A stretch of 53,403 bases of DNA from NCBI GenBank assembly GCA_009784615.1, contig WRBJ01000010.1, positions 1 to 53,403 of the forward strand, given 5' to 3'. Numbering within the stretch: the stretch's first letter is position 1; each line of letters begins with the position of its first letter. The translations under genes were made by a program, and so were the position numbers. This document shows, one piece after another, positions 32,790 to 42,638 of this stretch. The notes below the pieces were generated by a model, which worked only from the letters and a program-made list of their open reading frames with translations, ran no database searches and was not told where the DNA came from. Source of the DNA: Defluviitaleaceae bacterium (GTDB lineage: Bacteria; Bacillota; Clostridia; Lachnospirales; WRAX01).

Positions 32790-34274
32790 GTGGAGAATTT
32801 TGACATTTATAGGGATATTGCAGAGCGTACGGGTGGGGATATTTATATTGGTGTGGTTGGTCCTGTACGCACGGGCAAGTCTACTTTTATTAAGCGGTTT
32901 ATGGATTTATTGGTTATACCCAATATTGAAAATGCTTATAGCAAAGAGCGGGCTAGGGATGAATTGCCGCAGAGTGCAGCTGGCAGCACGATAATGACCA
33001 CCGAGCCGAAGTTTGTGCCTAATGAAGGTGTAGCTATTTCTTTGGATGAAGGATTGGTTAATTTTAGGGTGCGATTGATTGATTGCGTTGGGTATTTGGT
33101 ACCGGGTGCTGGCGGGCATATGGAAGGCGATGCGCCACGTATGGTAAACACGCCGTGGGATGAGGAGAAGATGCCTTTTGCACAGGCGGCAGAGCTTGGC
33201 ACAAAGAAGGTTATAAATGAGCATAGCACGATAGGCGTGGTTATAACAACTGATGGTACTATTACAGAGATTGACCGTGAAGCGTACGAGGAAGCCGAGG
33301 CAAGGGTTGTGGCAGAGCTGATGGCGATAAACAAGCCTTTTGTGATGATATTAAACTCTACACGCCCATATGCGGTGGAAACCGAGGAATTGCGGGATGC
33401 ATTATCTGCCAAATACGGCGTACCTGTGTTGCCGCTTAACTGTGCGCAGTTAAAAGCGGATGACATTAGCCAAATTATGGAGAAAGTGCTGTATGAGTTC
33501 CCTATAAAGCAAATGCGTGTTAATTTGCCTAAATGGATAGAGCCGTTGCCAGCTGACCATTGGGTTAAACAATCTATCATCACCACAATGAAAGAAATGG
33601 CACAGGGTGTTAATAAAATTCGTGACGTAAAGTCTATGGTTTCGCCTGCGCTTGAAGAAAACGAATTTATTAAAAAGGCATTTTTGGAAAGTGTGTCGCT
33701 AGGCGAAGGTGCGGCGGATGTGGAAATTGCCGTAGAAGGCGGATTGTTTTATAATGTGTTAAGCGAGGCGACTGGTATGGATATAAACAGCGATTACAAG
33801 CTAATATCCACAATCAAAGTTTTGGCTACCGCTAAGCGTGAGTATGACAAAATAGCTGCCGCTTTAGATGAGGTGCGTTTTAAAGGTTATGGTATAGTGA
33901 CCCCGTCGTTAAACGAAATGACGCTAGAACAACCCGAGGTCGTGCGGCACGGTAGCCGTTTTGGTGTGAAGATAAAAGCTGCCGCTCCTAGCTTACATAT
34001 AATTCAAGCGCAAATTGAAACGGAGATAAGCCCGATTGTTGGGAGCGAGAAAGAAAGCCAAGACCTTGTAGATTACTTTAACGCTCAGATGGAAGAAAAT
34101 CCTGAAAATATTTGGGAGATGAATATGTTTGGCAAGTCTATGCATTCTATGGTGCGGGATGGGTTGCAGAATAAGCTGTATCGTATGCCCGAAGATGCAC
34201 AGATTAAGATGCAGGATACATTGCAGAAGATTATCAACGAAGGTAATGGCGGGTTGATTTGCATATTGTTGTAA
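32790..34274 (+). CDS. spoIVA: Stage IV sporulation protein A
   Basis: Spore coat morphogenetic ATPase that polymerises on the outer forespore membrane and anchors the coat. The 494-residue length equals the usual ~492. It opens MENFDIYRDIAERTGGDIYIGVVGPVRTGKST, containing the Walker A, followed by LIDCVGYLVPGA and the TTDGT(I)xxxxREAY region, and ends ICILL, like Bacillus SpoIVA. Start is GTG at 32790 behind GAGGAGGAG. Monocistronic, with a strong terminator. Confidence 0.96.
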   Translation: MENFDIYRDIAERTGGDIYIGVVGPVRTGKSTFIKRFMDLLVIPNIENAYSKERARDELPQSAAGSTIMTTEPKFVPNEGVAISLDEGLVNFRVRLIDCVGYLVPGAGGHMEGDAPRMVNTPWDEEKMPFAQAAELGTKKVINEHSTIGVVITTDGTITEIDREAYEEAEARVVAELMAINKPFVMILNSTRPYAVETEELRDALSAKYGVPVLPLNCAQLKADDISQIMEKVLYEFPIKQMRVNLPKWIEPLPADHWVKQSIITTMKEMAQGVNKIRDVKSMVSPALEENEFIKKAFLESVSLGEGAADVEIAVEGGLFYNVLSEATGMDINSDYKLISTIKVLATAKREYDKIAAALDEVRFKGYGIVTPSLNEMTLEQPEVVRHGSRFGVKIKAAAPSLHIIQAQIETEISPIVGSEKESQDLVDYFNAQMEENPENIWEMNMFGKSMHSMVRDGLQNKLYRMPEDAQIKMQDTLQKIINEGNGGLICILL

Positions 34275-34306
34275 TTATGTGTTAAACACCAATTTAGCAC
34301 ATAACT

Positions 34307-34338
34307 AGAAAAAAGAGGGGTGAACCCCTCTTTTTTCT
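34307..34338. terminator. Bidirectional terminator between spoIVA and the collagen-like gene
   Basis: 14-bp perfect stem AGAAAAAAGAGGGG (34307-34320) / CCCCTCTTTTTTCT (34325-34338), loop TGAA. It overlaps the stop of the minus-strand gene. Confidence 0.85.
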
Positions 34339-35044
34339 ATGCTAATGCTAGTATGCTAAGGTATGCTGTTGGTTGCCAATGAACATCCATCGTTAATGAT
34401 GTGCCTATCATACTTTCAGTTGCAGCTATGGCAAGTATTTGTAACGTAGAATTGGGTTCGCAAGTAAATGTGTATGTGAAGCCGACTTGTGTTGGATAAT
34501 TGCTTTCTGTTGTATTTTTTTCCGGAATAACTGTACCCATTAATGATGTAGCACCGCCGTTTACAGCTGCAAAAAAACCGCCGCGATAACCATCTACATC
34601 GGCAACATTTGCCGAAAATGAAACTTGGTACATAGTATATGATCCAAGGTCTATTGTTGTTGTGGGGGGTGTTATTTCAAATCCGCTATTATTGACGACG
34701 GTCGACCACACCATAGGGTCTTCTGCTTTATAGACATCTGGGCTGTAACCCGATACCAGCGTTGCATATGCAGGCGGCTTGTTGGGTGTGGCAGATACGC
34801 CTGTATCGGTTGTGCCTACCCACCAATGACCATTTTCTCCTATATAAGGGGTGTCGCCTGGGTCGCCTTTATCGCCTTTGAGACCCGCAGGGCCTCTTGG
34901 ACCTGTTAAGCCTTGGCGACCTCTTGGACCAGGTGGACCTTGCGGTCCGGGTGGGCCAGGTTTTGGCTTGGGACGGCAGAAGCAACAACAATATGGAAAG
35001 TGACATTTGCTACAATGGTCGGGGACGTGATTTAATTTGCTCAT
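34337..35044 (-). CDS. Collagen-like protein with Cys-rich N-terminus, probable spore surface protein
   Basis: A 235-residue protein: an N-terminal Cys/His-rich segment ([13 protein letters not shown]), about a dozen G-X-Y triplets (residues 29-63, [13 protein letters not shown] and so on) and a C-terminal beta-rich domain of about 140 residues that resembles BclA/TNF-like trimerising heads. It lacks a signal peptide, as do many exosporium collagen-like proteins. GGAGG precedes the ATG. The neighbouring spoIVA gene and glycan cluster suggest a glycosylated spore-surface filament; this is inference. Confidence 0.82.
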   Translation of the reverse strand: MSKLNHVPDHCSKCHFPYCCCFCRPKPKPGPPGPQGPPGPRGRQGLTGPRGPAGLKGDKGDPGDTPYIGENGHWWVGTTDTGVSATPNKPPAYATLVSGYSPDVYKAEDPMVWSTVVNNSGFEITPPTTTIDLGSYTMYQVSFSANVADVDGYRGGFFAAVNGGATSLMGTVIPEKNTTESNYPTQVGFTYTFTCEPNSTLQILAIAATESMIGTSLTMDVHWQPTAYLSILALA

Positions 35045-35173
35045 ACAAAAACCTCCTTTTGCACTTATTAGCCTAAAAATTGGCTTGTATTATCATATTC
35101 TACAAAGAGGCGTTGTGTTACAAGCATACTTTTTGCGGTTGTGAAAATTTTTTTGATTTTTGTAAAGATGAGA

Positions 35174-35202
35174 TTGTTTGTTAGTCGTATTTGTGGTATA
35201 AT
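35174..35202 (+). promoter_or_regulatory. Promoter of the glycan cluster
   Basis: TTGTTT (35174-35179), 17-base spacer, extended -10 TGG-TATAAT (35197-35202). It is the only clear promoter before the twelve-gene run. Confidence 0.65.
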
Positions 35203-35253
35203 ATATAGAAATTGGAAGCGAATGCAAAGAAGTGTATTGAAAAGGGGTGCAAG

Positions 35254-36816
35254 ATGAGAAAGTGTCACCAAAGACAGATATTAGAATTGATTAAGACCAT
35301 TAAAAATGCCCAAGATGGCAAGATGTATGCAGAATGTCAAGAAGGAGCTTTATATCTTTGCGATTTTATTGATGAGGTTTTTGGTGAAGGTTCTGAAGTT
35401 GTTGCACTTTTGGTGGAGTATTGCGAGCTTCTTTTTAAAGCGCATAATGGTGAAGCTGTTGGGAAGTGGCTAGATGAGCAGTTGGTTGAGATTGAAAATA
35501 AGGTTAAGCTAAAGCTGAAACCGACACGTATAGAAATAGCTTTTATAAGCCATAAGGCGGCGCAGAGCGATAGCTTGGAATCTATTTATTTTGCGGCGAA
35601 AGCCGACCCCGATTGCGACGCTTTTTGGGTGCCTGTGCCGTATATTGAACACGGGCAAGATGATGCAGTGGATGTAACCCATTATGAAGCCGTGGGGTAT
35701 TATGACGAGCGGTTTGAACTAACTGATTATGAAAAATATGATATAAATAATCGCCGTCCAGATATTATTTTTACATTTTGTCCTTATAATTTGGGTGCAA
35801 AAATTATTACTATTCACCCTGATTATTATCCTGAAAAATTGCGTGAAGCTACGGATATGCTTGCATATGTGCCGTACTATATAAGCTATGATAATGTGGC
35901 TGACTATAATTTGTCTGCAAAAGAGCGTAAAGATAAATTTATTGCAGAATTTGAAAAGGGTTGGTATGCGCACCTTGTTCATCCCGGAAGCATAAATGCA
36001 CATAAGGTTGTTTTGCAGTCTGAAAATGTTAAGTGGAGGTATCAACAAACTTTTGCAAAAACTTTTGGTGAAAAAAATGTAGACTTTGATAGATTTGTTG
36101 CTTTAGGTAGCCCTAAAATAGACAAGGTTATAAATAGTAGACGTGAAGATTTTGCTATGCCTAAAGAATGGCTTGATATTATTGGTGATAAAAAGGTTTT
36201 TCTTTATAATAGTTCTATCCTTGGTTTTGGGCAAGGGAGCCAAGATGAAAGATATATTAAAAAAATTACGGATATATTGCTTACCTTTATGCAACGAGAT
36301 GATGTTGTTTTGTGGTGGCGACCACATCCTTTTTTAGAACCTATGATAAATAAATTTTCGCCAATGCACGCAGAATATTATAGGCAGTTGGTTGACAAAT
36401 TTAAACAAGGCGGATTGGGCATTTTTGATGAAACATTTGATTTTCATCGTGCTATTGCTTGGTCTGATGCTTATTATGGTGATAAAAGCTCGCTTTTGTT
36501 GTTATATAGCTTTACGGGAAAACCTGCGATGGAAGTAGATTTTCAAATTTCGGATATAAACACCTATGATAACAAAAACGGTGATGCGGTTAAAAAGGGC
36601 GATTTTGGCGGCTCTGTAGCCGTTAAAAGTTTGTTTAATGCCGATTATGAAAGCAAAAATTTTCATTTAAAAGATTTTATTGCTTTTGTACTTTCGCCTG
36701 AAAACAGTCTTGAAGCTATTAAGGAGCGAAAAGAGGCATATCGTTTGGCTTATACAAATAAAGACAAAACGGCGGGACAGGCTATTTTTGAATATGTTAA
36801 GGGAGAATGTTTATAA
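35254..36816 (+). CDS. CDP-glycerol:glycerophosphotransferase-like protein
   Basis: A 520-residue protein. The C-terminal two-thirds looks like the TagB/TagF CDP-glycerol glycerophosphotransferase fold: VALGSPKIDKV, FLYNSS, VLWWRPHPFLEP and YGDKSSLLLLYSFTGKPAMEVDF. The N-terminal ~100 residues are helical and unrecognised. With the adjacent tagD it would add glycerol-phosphate to a glycan. Start at 35254 follows AAAGGGGTG; it ends exactly where tagD begins. Confidence 0.78.
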   Translation: MRKCHQRQILELIKTIKNAQDGKMYAECQEGALYLCDFIDEVFGEGSEVVALLVEYCELLFKAHNGEAVGKWLDEQLVEIENKVKLKLKPTRIEIAFISHKAAQSDSLESIYFAAKADPDCDAFWVPVPYIEHGQDDAVDVTHYEAVGYYDERFELTDYEKYDINNRRPDIIFTFCPYNLGAKIITIHPDYYPEKLREATDMLAYVPYYISYDNVADYNLSAKERKDKFIAEFEKGWYAHLVHPGSINAHKVVLQSENVKWRYQQTFAKTFGEKNVDFDRFVALGSPKIDKVINSRREDFAMPKEWLDIIGDKKVFLYNSSILGFGQGSQDERYIKKITDILLTFMQRDDVVLWWRPHPFLEPMINKFSPMHAEYYRQLVDKFKQGGLGIFDETFDFHRAIAWSDAYYGDKSSLLLLYSFTGKPAMEVDFQISDINTYDNKNGDAVKKGDFGGSVAVKSLFNADYESKNFHLKDFIAFVLSPENSLEAIKERKEAYRLAYTNKDKTAGQAIFEYVKGECL

Positions 36817-37209
36817 ATGAAAAGGGTGATAACATACGGCAATTTTGATTTGTTGCATTATGGTCATATAAACCTTTTGCGGCGGGCTAAAGAAGCAGGC
36901 GATTATTTGATAGTTGCTTTGTCGGAAGATGGGTTTAGTGAAGATTTTAAAAACAAGAAATGCTATTTTGGCTATGAGGAGCGCAAAAGGCTTTTAGAGG
37001 CTATTAGATATGTTGATTTGGTAGTGCCTGAAAGGTCTTGGGAGCAGAAAGTGCAAGATATACAGCTTTATCAAGTTGATATATTTGTTATGGGCGATGA
37101 TTGGGAAGGCAAATTTGATTTTTTGCGTGAGCATTGCGAGGTAATTTATTTTTCAAGAACAGCGGAAATTTCCACTTCACAAATAAAAACCGATTTAAAG
37201 AATAGGTAG
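36817..37209 (+). CDS. tagD: Glycerol-3-phosphate cytidylyltransferase
   Basis: Makes CDP-glycerol from CTP and glycerol-3-phosphate. The 130-residue protein has the nucleotidyltransferase motif YGNFDLLHYGHINLL (HxGH) and the C-terminal RTAEISTSQIK that closes over CTP; length matches TagD. It starts on the base after the previous stop. Supplies the donor for that glycerophosphotransferase. Confidence 0.93.
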   Translation: MKRVITYGNFDLLHYGHINLLRRAKEAGDYLIVALSEDGFSEDFKNKKCYFGYEERKRLLEAIRYVDLVVPERSWEQKVQDIQLYQVDIFVMGDDWEGKFDFLREHCEVIYFSRTAEISTSQIKTDLKNR

Positions 37210-37247
37210 TACAATAACGGCTCTTGAACAGGATGAAGGAGGAGCGT

Positions 37248-38018
37248 ATGAAAGTTGTAATTTTAGCAGGAGGCTACGGAACACGAATTTCTGAAGAAAG
37301 TCATCTAAAACCAAAACCTATGATAGAAATTGGAGAACGACCTATTTTGTGGCATATTATGCGTTATTATTCTTCCTTTGGTTTTAACGAGTTTGTTATT
37401 TGTTGCGGCTATAAAGGGTGGATGATAAAGGAATATTTTGCCAATTATTATATGCATAATAGTAGTTTGACCTTTGATTTTACAAAGGGCGGCGAGGTTA
37501 AAGTACATTCTAATGTAGTTGAGGCTTGGAAGGTAACCTTAGTTGATACTGGTCTTAACACTATGACGGGTGGGCGCATAAAGCGCATAGCCCCCTATAT
37601 TGGTAACGAGCCTTTTATGCTGACATATGGCGACGGGGTTTCTGATGTAGATTTGCACGCGCTTTTGGCACATCATAAGCAAAGCAACGCCGCTGTAACT
37701 ATAACCGCTATACAACCTAGCGGTCGTTTTGGCGTTATGGAATTGCAAGGCAATGCGATAACTTCTTTTAGAGAAAAAAAACAAGAGGATGGCAATTGGA
37801 TAAACGGCGGGTTTATGGTTGCCGAACCTTGTCTTTTTGATTATATAGAAAATGACAACACTGTTTTAGAGCAAACCCCATTGCATAATTTAAGCAGTGA
37901 GGGTAAACTTTCTGCTTATCGTCACCACGGTTTTTGGGCTTGTATGGATACGCAAAGAGATAAATATGCACTAGAGGATGCTTGGGCAAGAAATGCGGCT
38001 AAATGGAAGGTATGGTAA
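37248..38018 (+). CDS. rfbF: Glucose-1-phosphate cytidylyltransferase
   Basis: Makes CDP-glucose. The 256-residue protein shows LAGGYGTRISEESHLKPKPMIEIGERPILWHIM, the nucleotidyltransferase signature of RfbF, followed by TYGDGVSDVD and INGGFMV. GGAGG precedes ATG 37248. CDP-glucose normally feeds CDP-3,6-dideoxyhexose synthesis, but no CDP-glucose dehydratase is found here, so the final sugar is unknown. Confidence 0.92.
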   Translation: MKVVILAGGYGTRISEESHLKPKPMIEIGERPILWHIMRYYSSFGFNEFVICCGYKGWMIKEYFANYYMHNSSLTFDFTKGGEVKVHSNVVEAWKVTLVDTGLNTMTGGRIKRIAPYIGNEPFMLTYGDGVSDVDLHALLAHHKQSNAAVTITAIQPSGRFGVMELQGNAITSFREKKQEDGNWINGGFMVAEPCLFDYIENDNTVLEQTPLHNLSSEGKLSAYRHHGFWACMDTQRDKYALEDAWARNAAKWKVW

Positions 38019-38022
38019 GATT

Positions 38023-39135
38023 ATGAAAACATTTATTGAAGAATTTGAAGCAATTAAGGCAGAGGCACAGGGTTGCAAGCCTAACAATCTTATAAAGTCT
38101 ATTAAAAAACAAAAATGGTATGGACAAGCTCCTTTTGTTATATATGGTGCGGGTTTGATGGGCAAAATTACTTTTAATTATTGTAAAAAGCAAGATATAA
38201 AGGTGGATTATTTTTGTGACCAAAGCGGGATTGACAAGTTTTGTGGCATACCTGTTTTAACCCCAGAAAATTTATGCAAGACACAGCCTAATGCTGTTGT
38301 TGCGATACCATCGTGGATACATCAAGAAGCTATGATTGATAAATTGACTAACCTTGGGTTTGCTTCAGAGCAAATTATACCTTCATTTTTTTGGAACCAT
38401 ACAAACAAGAGTTTTGAAGAATTTGAAAAGTATGTTTGCGGTTATAAATGGGCTTTTAATTATTTTGAAGATGAAAGGTCTAAACAGACGATACTTAACA
38501 AAATACGCCTTATTTTTACTGATAAGGCATTATCGGCAAATACGGATTGCGATATGTATTATGTGAGAGAATTTGTTAGTTTTAAGGATGAGGATGTTTT
38601 TGTTGATGGCGGTTCTTTTGACGGGCGGGATGCAGTAGAATTTTTGCAAAAACATCCAAATCCGCAAAACTGTAAAGTATATTCTTTTGAACCAAACAAA
38701 GCGAGCTTTGAAAGTGTTGTTAAGGCCATAAAAGGTTTTGATAATGTTGTGCCTGTGCAAAAGGGGCTTTGGAGTACAGAAACTGTACTGACTTTTAAAG
38801 AGAGTATAGACCCATTGTTATCATCTTTTGTTGCGGATAACGATGCAAGTTATAGTGTACCCGTTACATCTTTGGATGTTTATTTTAAAGATAAGGATAT
38901 AAAAGATTTGCCTACCTTTATAAAGCTGGATGTTGAAGGTGCAGAGCGTGAAGCGTTGCTTGGCGCAAGCGAAATTATTAAAAAATGCAAGCCTAAATTG
39001 GCTATTTGCGCCTATCACAAAATAGAGGATATTTATGAATTAGCCCAAACAATTTTAAGTATAAGGGATGATTATAAATTAGGGCTTGTTCAACATCCTA
39101 GCTGGCATTCTGAAACCGTGCTTTATGGGGTGTAA
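38023..39135 (+). CDS. FkbM family methyltransferase with N-terminal Rossmann-like domain, first copy
   Basis: A 370-residue protein. Residues 30-110 form a nucleotide-fold-like domain (FVIYGAGLMGKITFNYCKKQDIKVDYFCD, GIPVLTPENL). The C-terminal 200 residues are FkbM-type SAM-dependent methyltransferase: VFVDGGSFDGRDAVEFL, YSFEPN, and the end block PTFIKLDVEGAEREALLGA with KPKLAICAYHK. Likely O-methylates a sugar of the glycan. A close paralogue follows. Confidence 0.85.
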   Translation: MKTFIEEFEAIKAEAQGCKPNNLIKSIKKQKWYGQAPFVIYGAGLMGKITFNYCKKQDIKVDYFCDQSGIDKFCGIPVLTPENLCKTQPNAVVAIPSWIHQEAMIDKLTNLGFASEQIIPSFFWNHTNKSFEEFEKYVCGYKWAFNYFEDERSKQTILNKIRLIFTDKALSANTDCDMYYVREFVSFKDEDVFVDGGSFDGRDAVEFLQKHPNPQNCKVYSFEPNKASFESVVKAIKGFDNVVPVQKGLWSTETVLTFKESIDPLLSSFVADNDASYSVPVTSLDVYFKDKDIKDLPTFIKLDVEGAEREALLGASEIIKKCKPKLAICAYHKIEDIYELAQTILSIRDDYKLGLVQHPSWHSETVLYGV

Positions 39136-39156
39136 AAAAGAGAGGTTTGATAGAAT

Positions 39157-40314
39157 ATGAAAGATTTTAAAGATGTTTTTGCTGAAATATGTGATGATAT
39201 GAAACATATTAAGCCTAATGAAAATGATTCTCAAAATGACTTTTTGGTTTTAAAGGAAAAGTCTAAAACAATGCCTGTATTTACGTATGGCGCAGGTGTA
39301 GGGTTGCTTGGATTATATCCTTTTATGCGTGGGCTTGGTATTGAAATATCGGGGATTTGCGATAGTTTTCGTACGGGTTTATTTAAAGACAAATACCCAA
39401 TTATAAACCCTAATGAATTGCGACAAAAACATCCCGACGCTTTGGTAGTTATTGCTGCACCAAGGTTTGAAGGTGAAATTAGGGAAAGTTTGCTCGCCCT
39501 TGGTTTTTGCAACGAGCAAATTATAGACTTTCCCAAAGTGCAGCCTAAAGCACCTAATCCTTTATCGCTTGAAACTTTTATGGACTTGCATTATAGCGGG
39601 TATGAAGGCGTTTATAATGCTTTAAAAGATGATGAGTCTAGGAGAGTTTTGGCTGGTAGAGTGCGAGCTTATCTTGCTTCTGAACCCACCAGTGCATCAT
39701 CTGATTGTGCGCAGTATTTTAATAGGGAAATAATAAGGTTGGCACCTGATGAAGTTTTTATTGATGCAGGAGCTTTTTTGGGAGAAACTGCGCAAGAATT
39801 TGTGAGAGAATGTGATAAAGCCGGTGTTGACTATAGGCGCATTTATTCTTTTGAACCAAACCCGATGACATTTGAGGACGCAAAGACTGTGGTTTGCTTT
39901 TTGAAAAATACAGAGATTATAAACAAAGGTTTATGGAGCGAGGAAACAGAATTGACTTTTGTAAGTGCTGATAATCCTTCAAGCTCTGCCATTGAAGCGG
40001 CAAGCCAGCGAACAGGTAACAAAACGGTTGTTTCTTGTATTAGCCTTGATGAGTTTTTTAAAGAAAAGACTTTGGAAGATTTGCCTACTTTTATTAAAAT
40101 GGATATAGAAGGCGCAGAACAAGAGGCTTTAAAAGGTGCAAAAGAAATTATTGCTAAAAAATCGCCCAAAATGGCGATATGTGTTTATCATAGACCCGAT
40201 GACCCTTATAGGGTTTATGAAATTATTAACGAATATAATGCAAATTACGATTTTTATTATAGGCAAGAGATTGAAGGTTTTGGGGAAACTGTTTTGTATT
40301 GCATTCCTAAGTAA
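39157..40314 (+). CDS. FkbM family methyltransferase with N-terminal Rossmann-like domain, second copy
   Basis: A 385-residue paralogue of the preceding gene with the same two-domain layout: FTYGAGVGLLGLYPFMRGLGIEISGICD and the PIINPNEL segment, then VFIDAGAFLGETAQEF, YSFEPNP, PTFIKMDIEGAEQEALKGA and KMAICVYHR. The pair differ widely, so this is an old duplication rather than a fresh repeat. AGAGAGG precedes the ATG. Confidence 0.85.
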   Translation: MKDFKDVFAEICDDMKHIKPNENDSQNDFLVLKEKSKTMPVFTYGAGVGLLGLYPFMRGLGIEISGICDSFRTGLFKDKYPIINPNELRQKHPDALVVIAAPRFEGEIRESLLALGFCNEQIIDFPKVQPKAPNPLSLETFMDLHYSGYEGVYNALKDDESRRVLAGRVRAYLASEPTSASSDCAQYFNREIIRLAPDEVFIDAGAFLGETAQEFVRECDKAGVDYRRIYSFEPNPMTFEDAKTVVCFLKNTEIINKGLWSEETELTFVSADNPSSSAIEAASQRTGNKTVVSCISLDEFFKEKTLEDLPTFIKMDIEGAEQEALKGAKEIIAKKSPKMAICVYHRPDDPYRVYEIINEYNANYDFYYRQEIEGFGETVLYCIPK

Positions 40315-40324
40315 GGAGGATGTT

Positions 40325-41572
40325 ATGAAAATATCGGTTTTTGGTCTGGGTTTTGTCGGACTTACGACGGCTTTGGGTTTTGCAGACAAAGGGTTTTTTG
40401 TGCACGGGTTTGATATAAATGACGAACGTAGGGATGTTATTTTGAGCGGCAATGTGCCTTTTTACGAGCCGGGGTTAAAAGATGCTTTGGCTCGCAATTT
40501 GGACAAGACTTTTGTTGTGGCTGATGATGCTAAAAATACGGCGGGTGGTTGTAATGTTTGTTTTTTATGTGTTGGAACGCCAGGCAAAGATGACGGAAGT
40601 GCGGATTTGTCTTATGTATTTTCGGTAATTGATAGTGTTGCAGGTGCTGTGTCTGACGATTGTATTTTTGTGGTTAAATCTACTGTGCCGCCAGGAAGTT
40701 CTGCTAAAGTTAAGGATTATTTAGTTAGCAAGGGTATGAAAAATGCCGTGGCTGTTAATCCCGAGTTTTTGCGGGAAGGGTATTGTTGGGAGGATTTTAT
40801 CCATCCAGACAGGGTTGTTTGCGGGGTGGATTGTGGTAAGGCGAAAGATGTGCTTGCGCAGGCTTACAAACCTTTTGATGCACCAATACATTTTGTAACG
40901 CCTAACACGGCAGAGTTTATTAAATATTTGTCAAATTCGTTGCTTGCTACGCTTATTAGCTATGCAAACGAGATGTCTTTGTTGGCGGACAAGGTTGGCG
41001 GTATTGAAATTGCAAGAGCTTTTAAGATATTGCACGAGGATAAAAGGTTGTCTGGGGCTCCTATAAATTCGTATATATACCCTGGTTGTGGTTATGGCGG
41101 GTATTGCTTGCCTAAAGATACGCAGGCGTTGGCTGCTTTGGGGAATAATGCTGGGTTAGATATGGGTATTTTGGGCAATGTTATTTCTTTAAATGATGAA
41201 ATGCCAGCTTTGACAGCTAAAAAGATTATAGGAGCGACAAAGAGCAGAGGCGATAATATTGGTATTTTGGGACTGTCTTTTAAAGCTGGTTCGGATGATG
41301 TGCGGGATAGCTCTGCCGCTAAGATTATTAACAAGTTAATTAAAGCGGGATATGAAAATATTTGGGCATTTGACCCTATGGCTAATGATGAATTTAAAAA
41401 GGTGTATGGGCTGGATATTAAATATGCAACATCTGCTGAAGAATTATGCGAAAAATGCGATACAATTGCGTTGGTAACGGCTTGGAAAGATTTTGCAGGG
41501 ATTAATAAAAAATATCAAGATAAAACATTTGTGGATTGTAGATATTTTTGGGGTGAGGATAATGCAAGATAA
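40325..41572 (+). CDS. UDP-glucose/nucleotide-sugar 6-dehydrogenase
   Basis: Oxidises a nucleotide sugar to the uronic acid with two NAD. The 415-residue protein has GLGFVGLTTALGFADKG (NAD), VGTPGKDDGSADLSYV, KSTVPPGS, NPEFLREGYCWEDFIHPDRVV and the catalytic Cys block YPGCGYGGYCLPKDTQAL, with the C-terminal GLSFKAGSDDVRDSSA. AAGGAGG precedes the ATG. It overlaps the next SDR gene by 11 bases, which would take the uronate product. Confidence 0.92.
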   Translation: MKISVFGLGFVGLTTALGFADKGFFVHGFDINDERRDVILSGNVPFYEPGLKDALARNLDKTFVVADDAKNTAGGCNVCFLCVGTPGKDDGSADLSYVFSVIDSVAGAVSDDCIFVVKSTVPPGSSAKVKDYLVSKGMKNAVAVNPEFLREGYCWEDFIHPDRVVCGVDCGKAKDVLAQAYKPFDAPIHFVTPNTAEFIKYLSNSLLATLISYANEMSLLADKVGGIEIARAFKILHEDKRLSGAPINSYIYPGCGYGGYCLPKDTQALAALGNNAGLDMGILGNVISLNDEMPALTAKKIIGATKSRGDNIGILGLSFKAGSDDVRDSSAAKIINKLIKAGYENIWAFDPMANDEFKKVYGLDIKYATSAEELCEKCDTIALVTAWKDFAGINKKYQDKTFVDCRYFWGEDNAR

Positions 41573-42638
41573 AATTTTGCAGCAAGATTTGCAGAGCATT
41601 ATGGAAGGCTTAACGGATAACGAGCGTGGAAAACTTAACGGTAAAACTATTTTTATAACGGGTTTTGCGGGTTCGCTTGGTTTTATGATGGTGCAGTTTT
41701 TTGCCCAATATGGTAAGGAGCTGGGCATAAAACATATTTACGCACTAGATAATTATATATTTGGTAAACCTAATTGGGTGCAGGATTTGCAAAACCATCC
41801 TCTTTTTACTATACGTGAAGGCGATGTTGTATATGAGGATTTTTCTTTTGCGGCTGATGCGGATTTAATTTTTCATATGGCTTCGCTTGCTTCGCCTGTG
41901 TATTATAGGCTACACCCCATTGAAACAATGGATGCCGATGTTGTGGGTTTGCGCCGTTTGTTGGATTTTTATGAAAACAAGGATATTTATAACCTTTTGT
42001 TTTATTCTACCAGCGAGATTTACGGCGACCCTTATCCAACAATGGTGCCAACGCCAGAAACATATTGGGGCAATGTAAACACGGCAGGACCAAGGGCTTG
42101 CTATGATGAATCTAAACGGTATGCAGAAACTCTTTGTTATAATTTTTATTATGCAAAAGGTTTTCCGTCTACAATAATACGCCCGTTTAACAGCTATGGG
42201 CCAGGGTTGCGTACTAATGATAAGCGTGCACCGGCTGATTTTGCTCTTAATGTATTAAACGGCGAGCCTATTGTGCTGTACAGCGACGGCAAGGCAACAC
42301 GAACCTTTTGTTATAGCACCGATATGACCATTGCTTCCCTTAAATGCGCTTTGTATGGCAAATTTGATATATTTAATGCGGGCAATGATTTGGGCGAGAT
42401 GACTGTGTACCAATTAGCGCAGATTTATCAAAAAACAGCAAAAGACCTTTTTGGTTATGAAGGCGAAATTGTTATGCGCAAGCATATGGACAAGCATTAT
42501 AACACAGACAACCCCCAAAGACGTTGCCCTGATTTGGTTAAGATAAAGAATGCCTTGGGTTATGCACCACAGGTAAGTGTAGAAAAGGGAGTTGAACGAT
42601 ATTTGCAATATTTAGGGAGACAGCTATGCCAAAAATAA
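41562..42638 (+). CDS. NAD-dependent nucleotide-sugar epimerase/decarboxylase (UXS-like SDR)
   Basis: A 358-residue extended SDR with ITGFAGSLGFMMVQFF (cofactor loop), HMASLASPVYY, the catalytic YSTSEIYGDP and YDESKRYAE (Tyr, Lys), then RPFNSYGPG. Position after the nucleotide-sugar dehydrogenase suggests UDP-glucuronate decarboxylase activity giving UDP-xylose; an epimerase role is possible. Start at 41562 follows GGGGTGAGG. It overlaps the glycosyltransferase gene by 13 bases. Confidence 0.82.
   Translation: MQDKILQQDLQSIMEGLTDNERGKLNGKTIFITGFAGSLGFMMVQFFAQYGKELGIKHIYALDNYIFGKPNWVQDLQNHPLFTIREGDVVYEDFSFAADADLIFHMASLASPVYYRLHPIETMDADVVGLRRLLDFYENKDIYNLLFYSTSEIYGDPYPTMVPTPETYWGNVNTAGPRACYDESKRYAETLCYNFYYAKGFPSTIIRPFNSYGPGLRTNDKRAPADFALNVLNGEPIVLYSDGKATRTFCYSTDMTIASLKCALYGKFDIFNAGNDLGEMTVYQLAQIYQKTAKDLFGYEGEIVMRKHMDKHYNTDNPQRRCPDLVKIKNALGYAPQVSVEKGVERYLQYLGRQLCQK

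Noticed and set aside
39157-40314. Recent tandem duplication of the FkbM gene
   Set aside because: The two proteins differ through most of their length and at the DNA level; the duplication is old.
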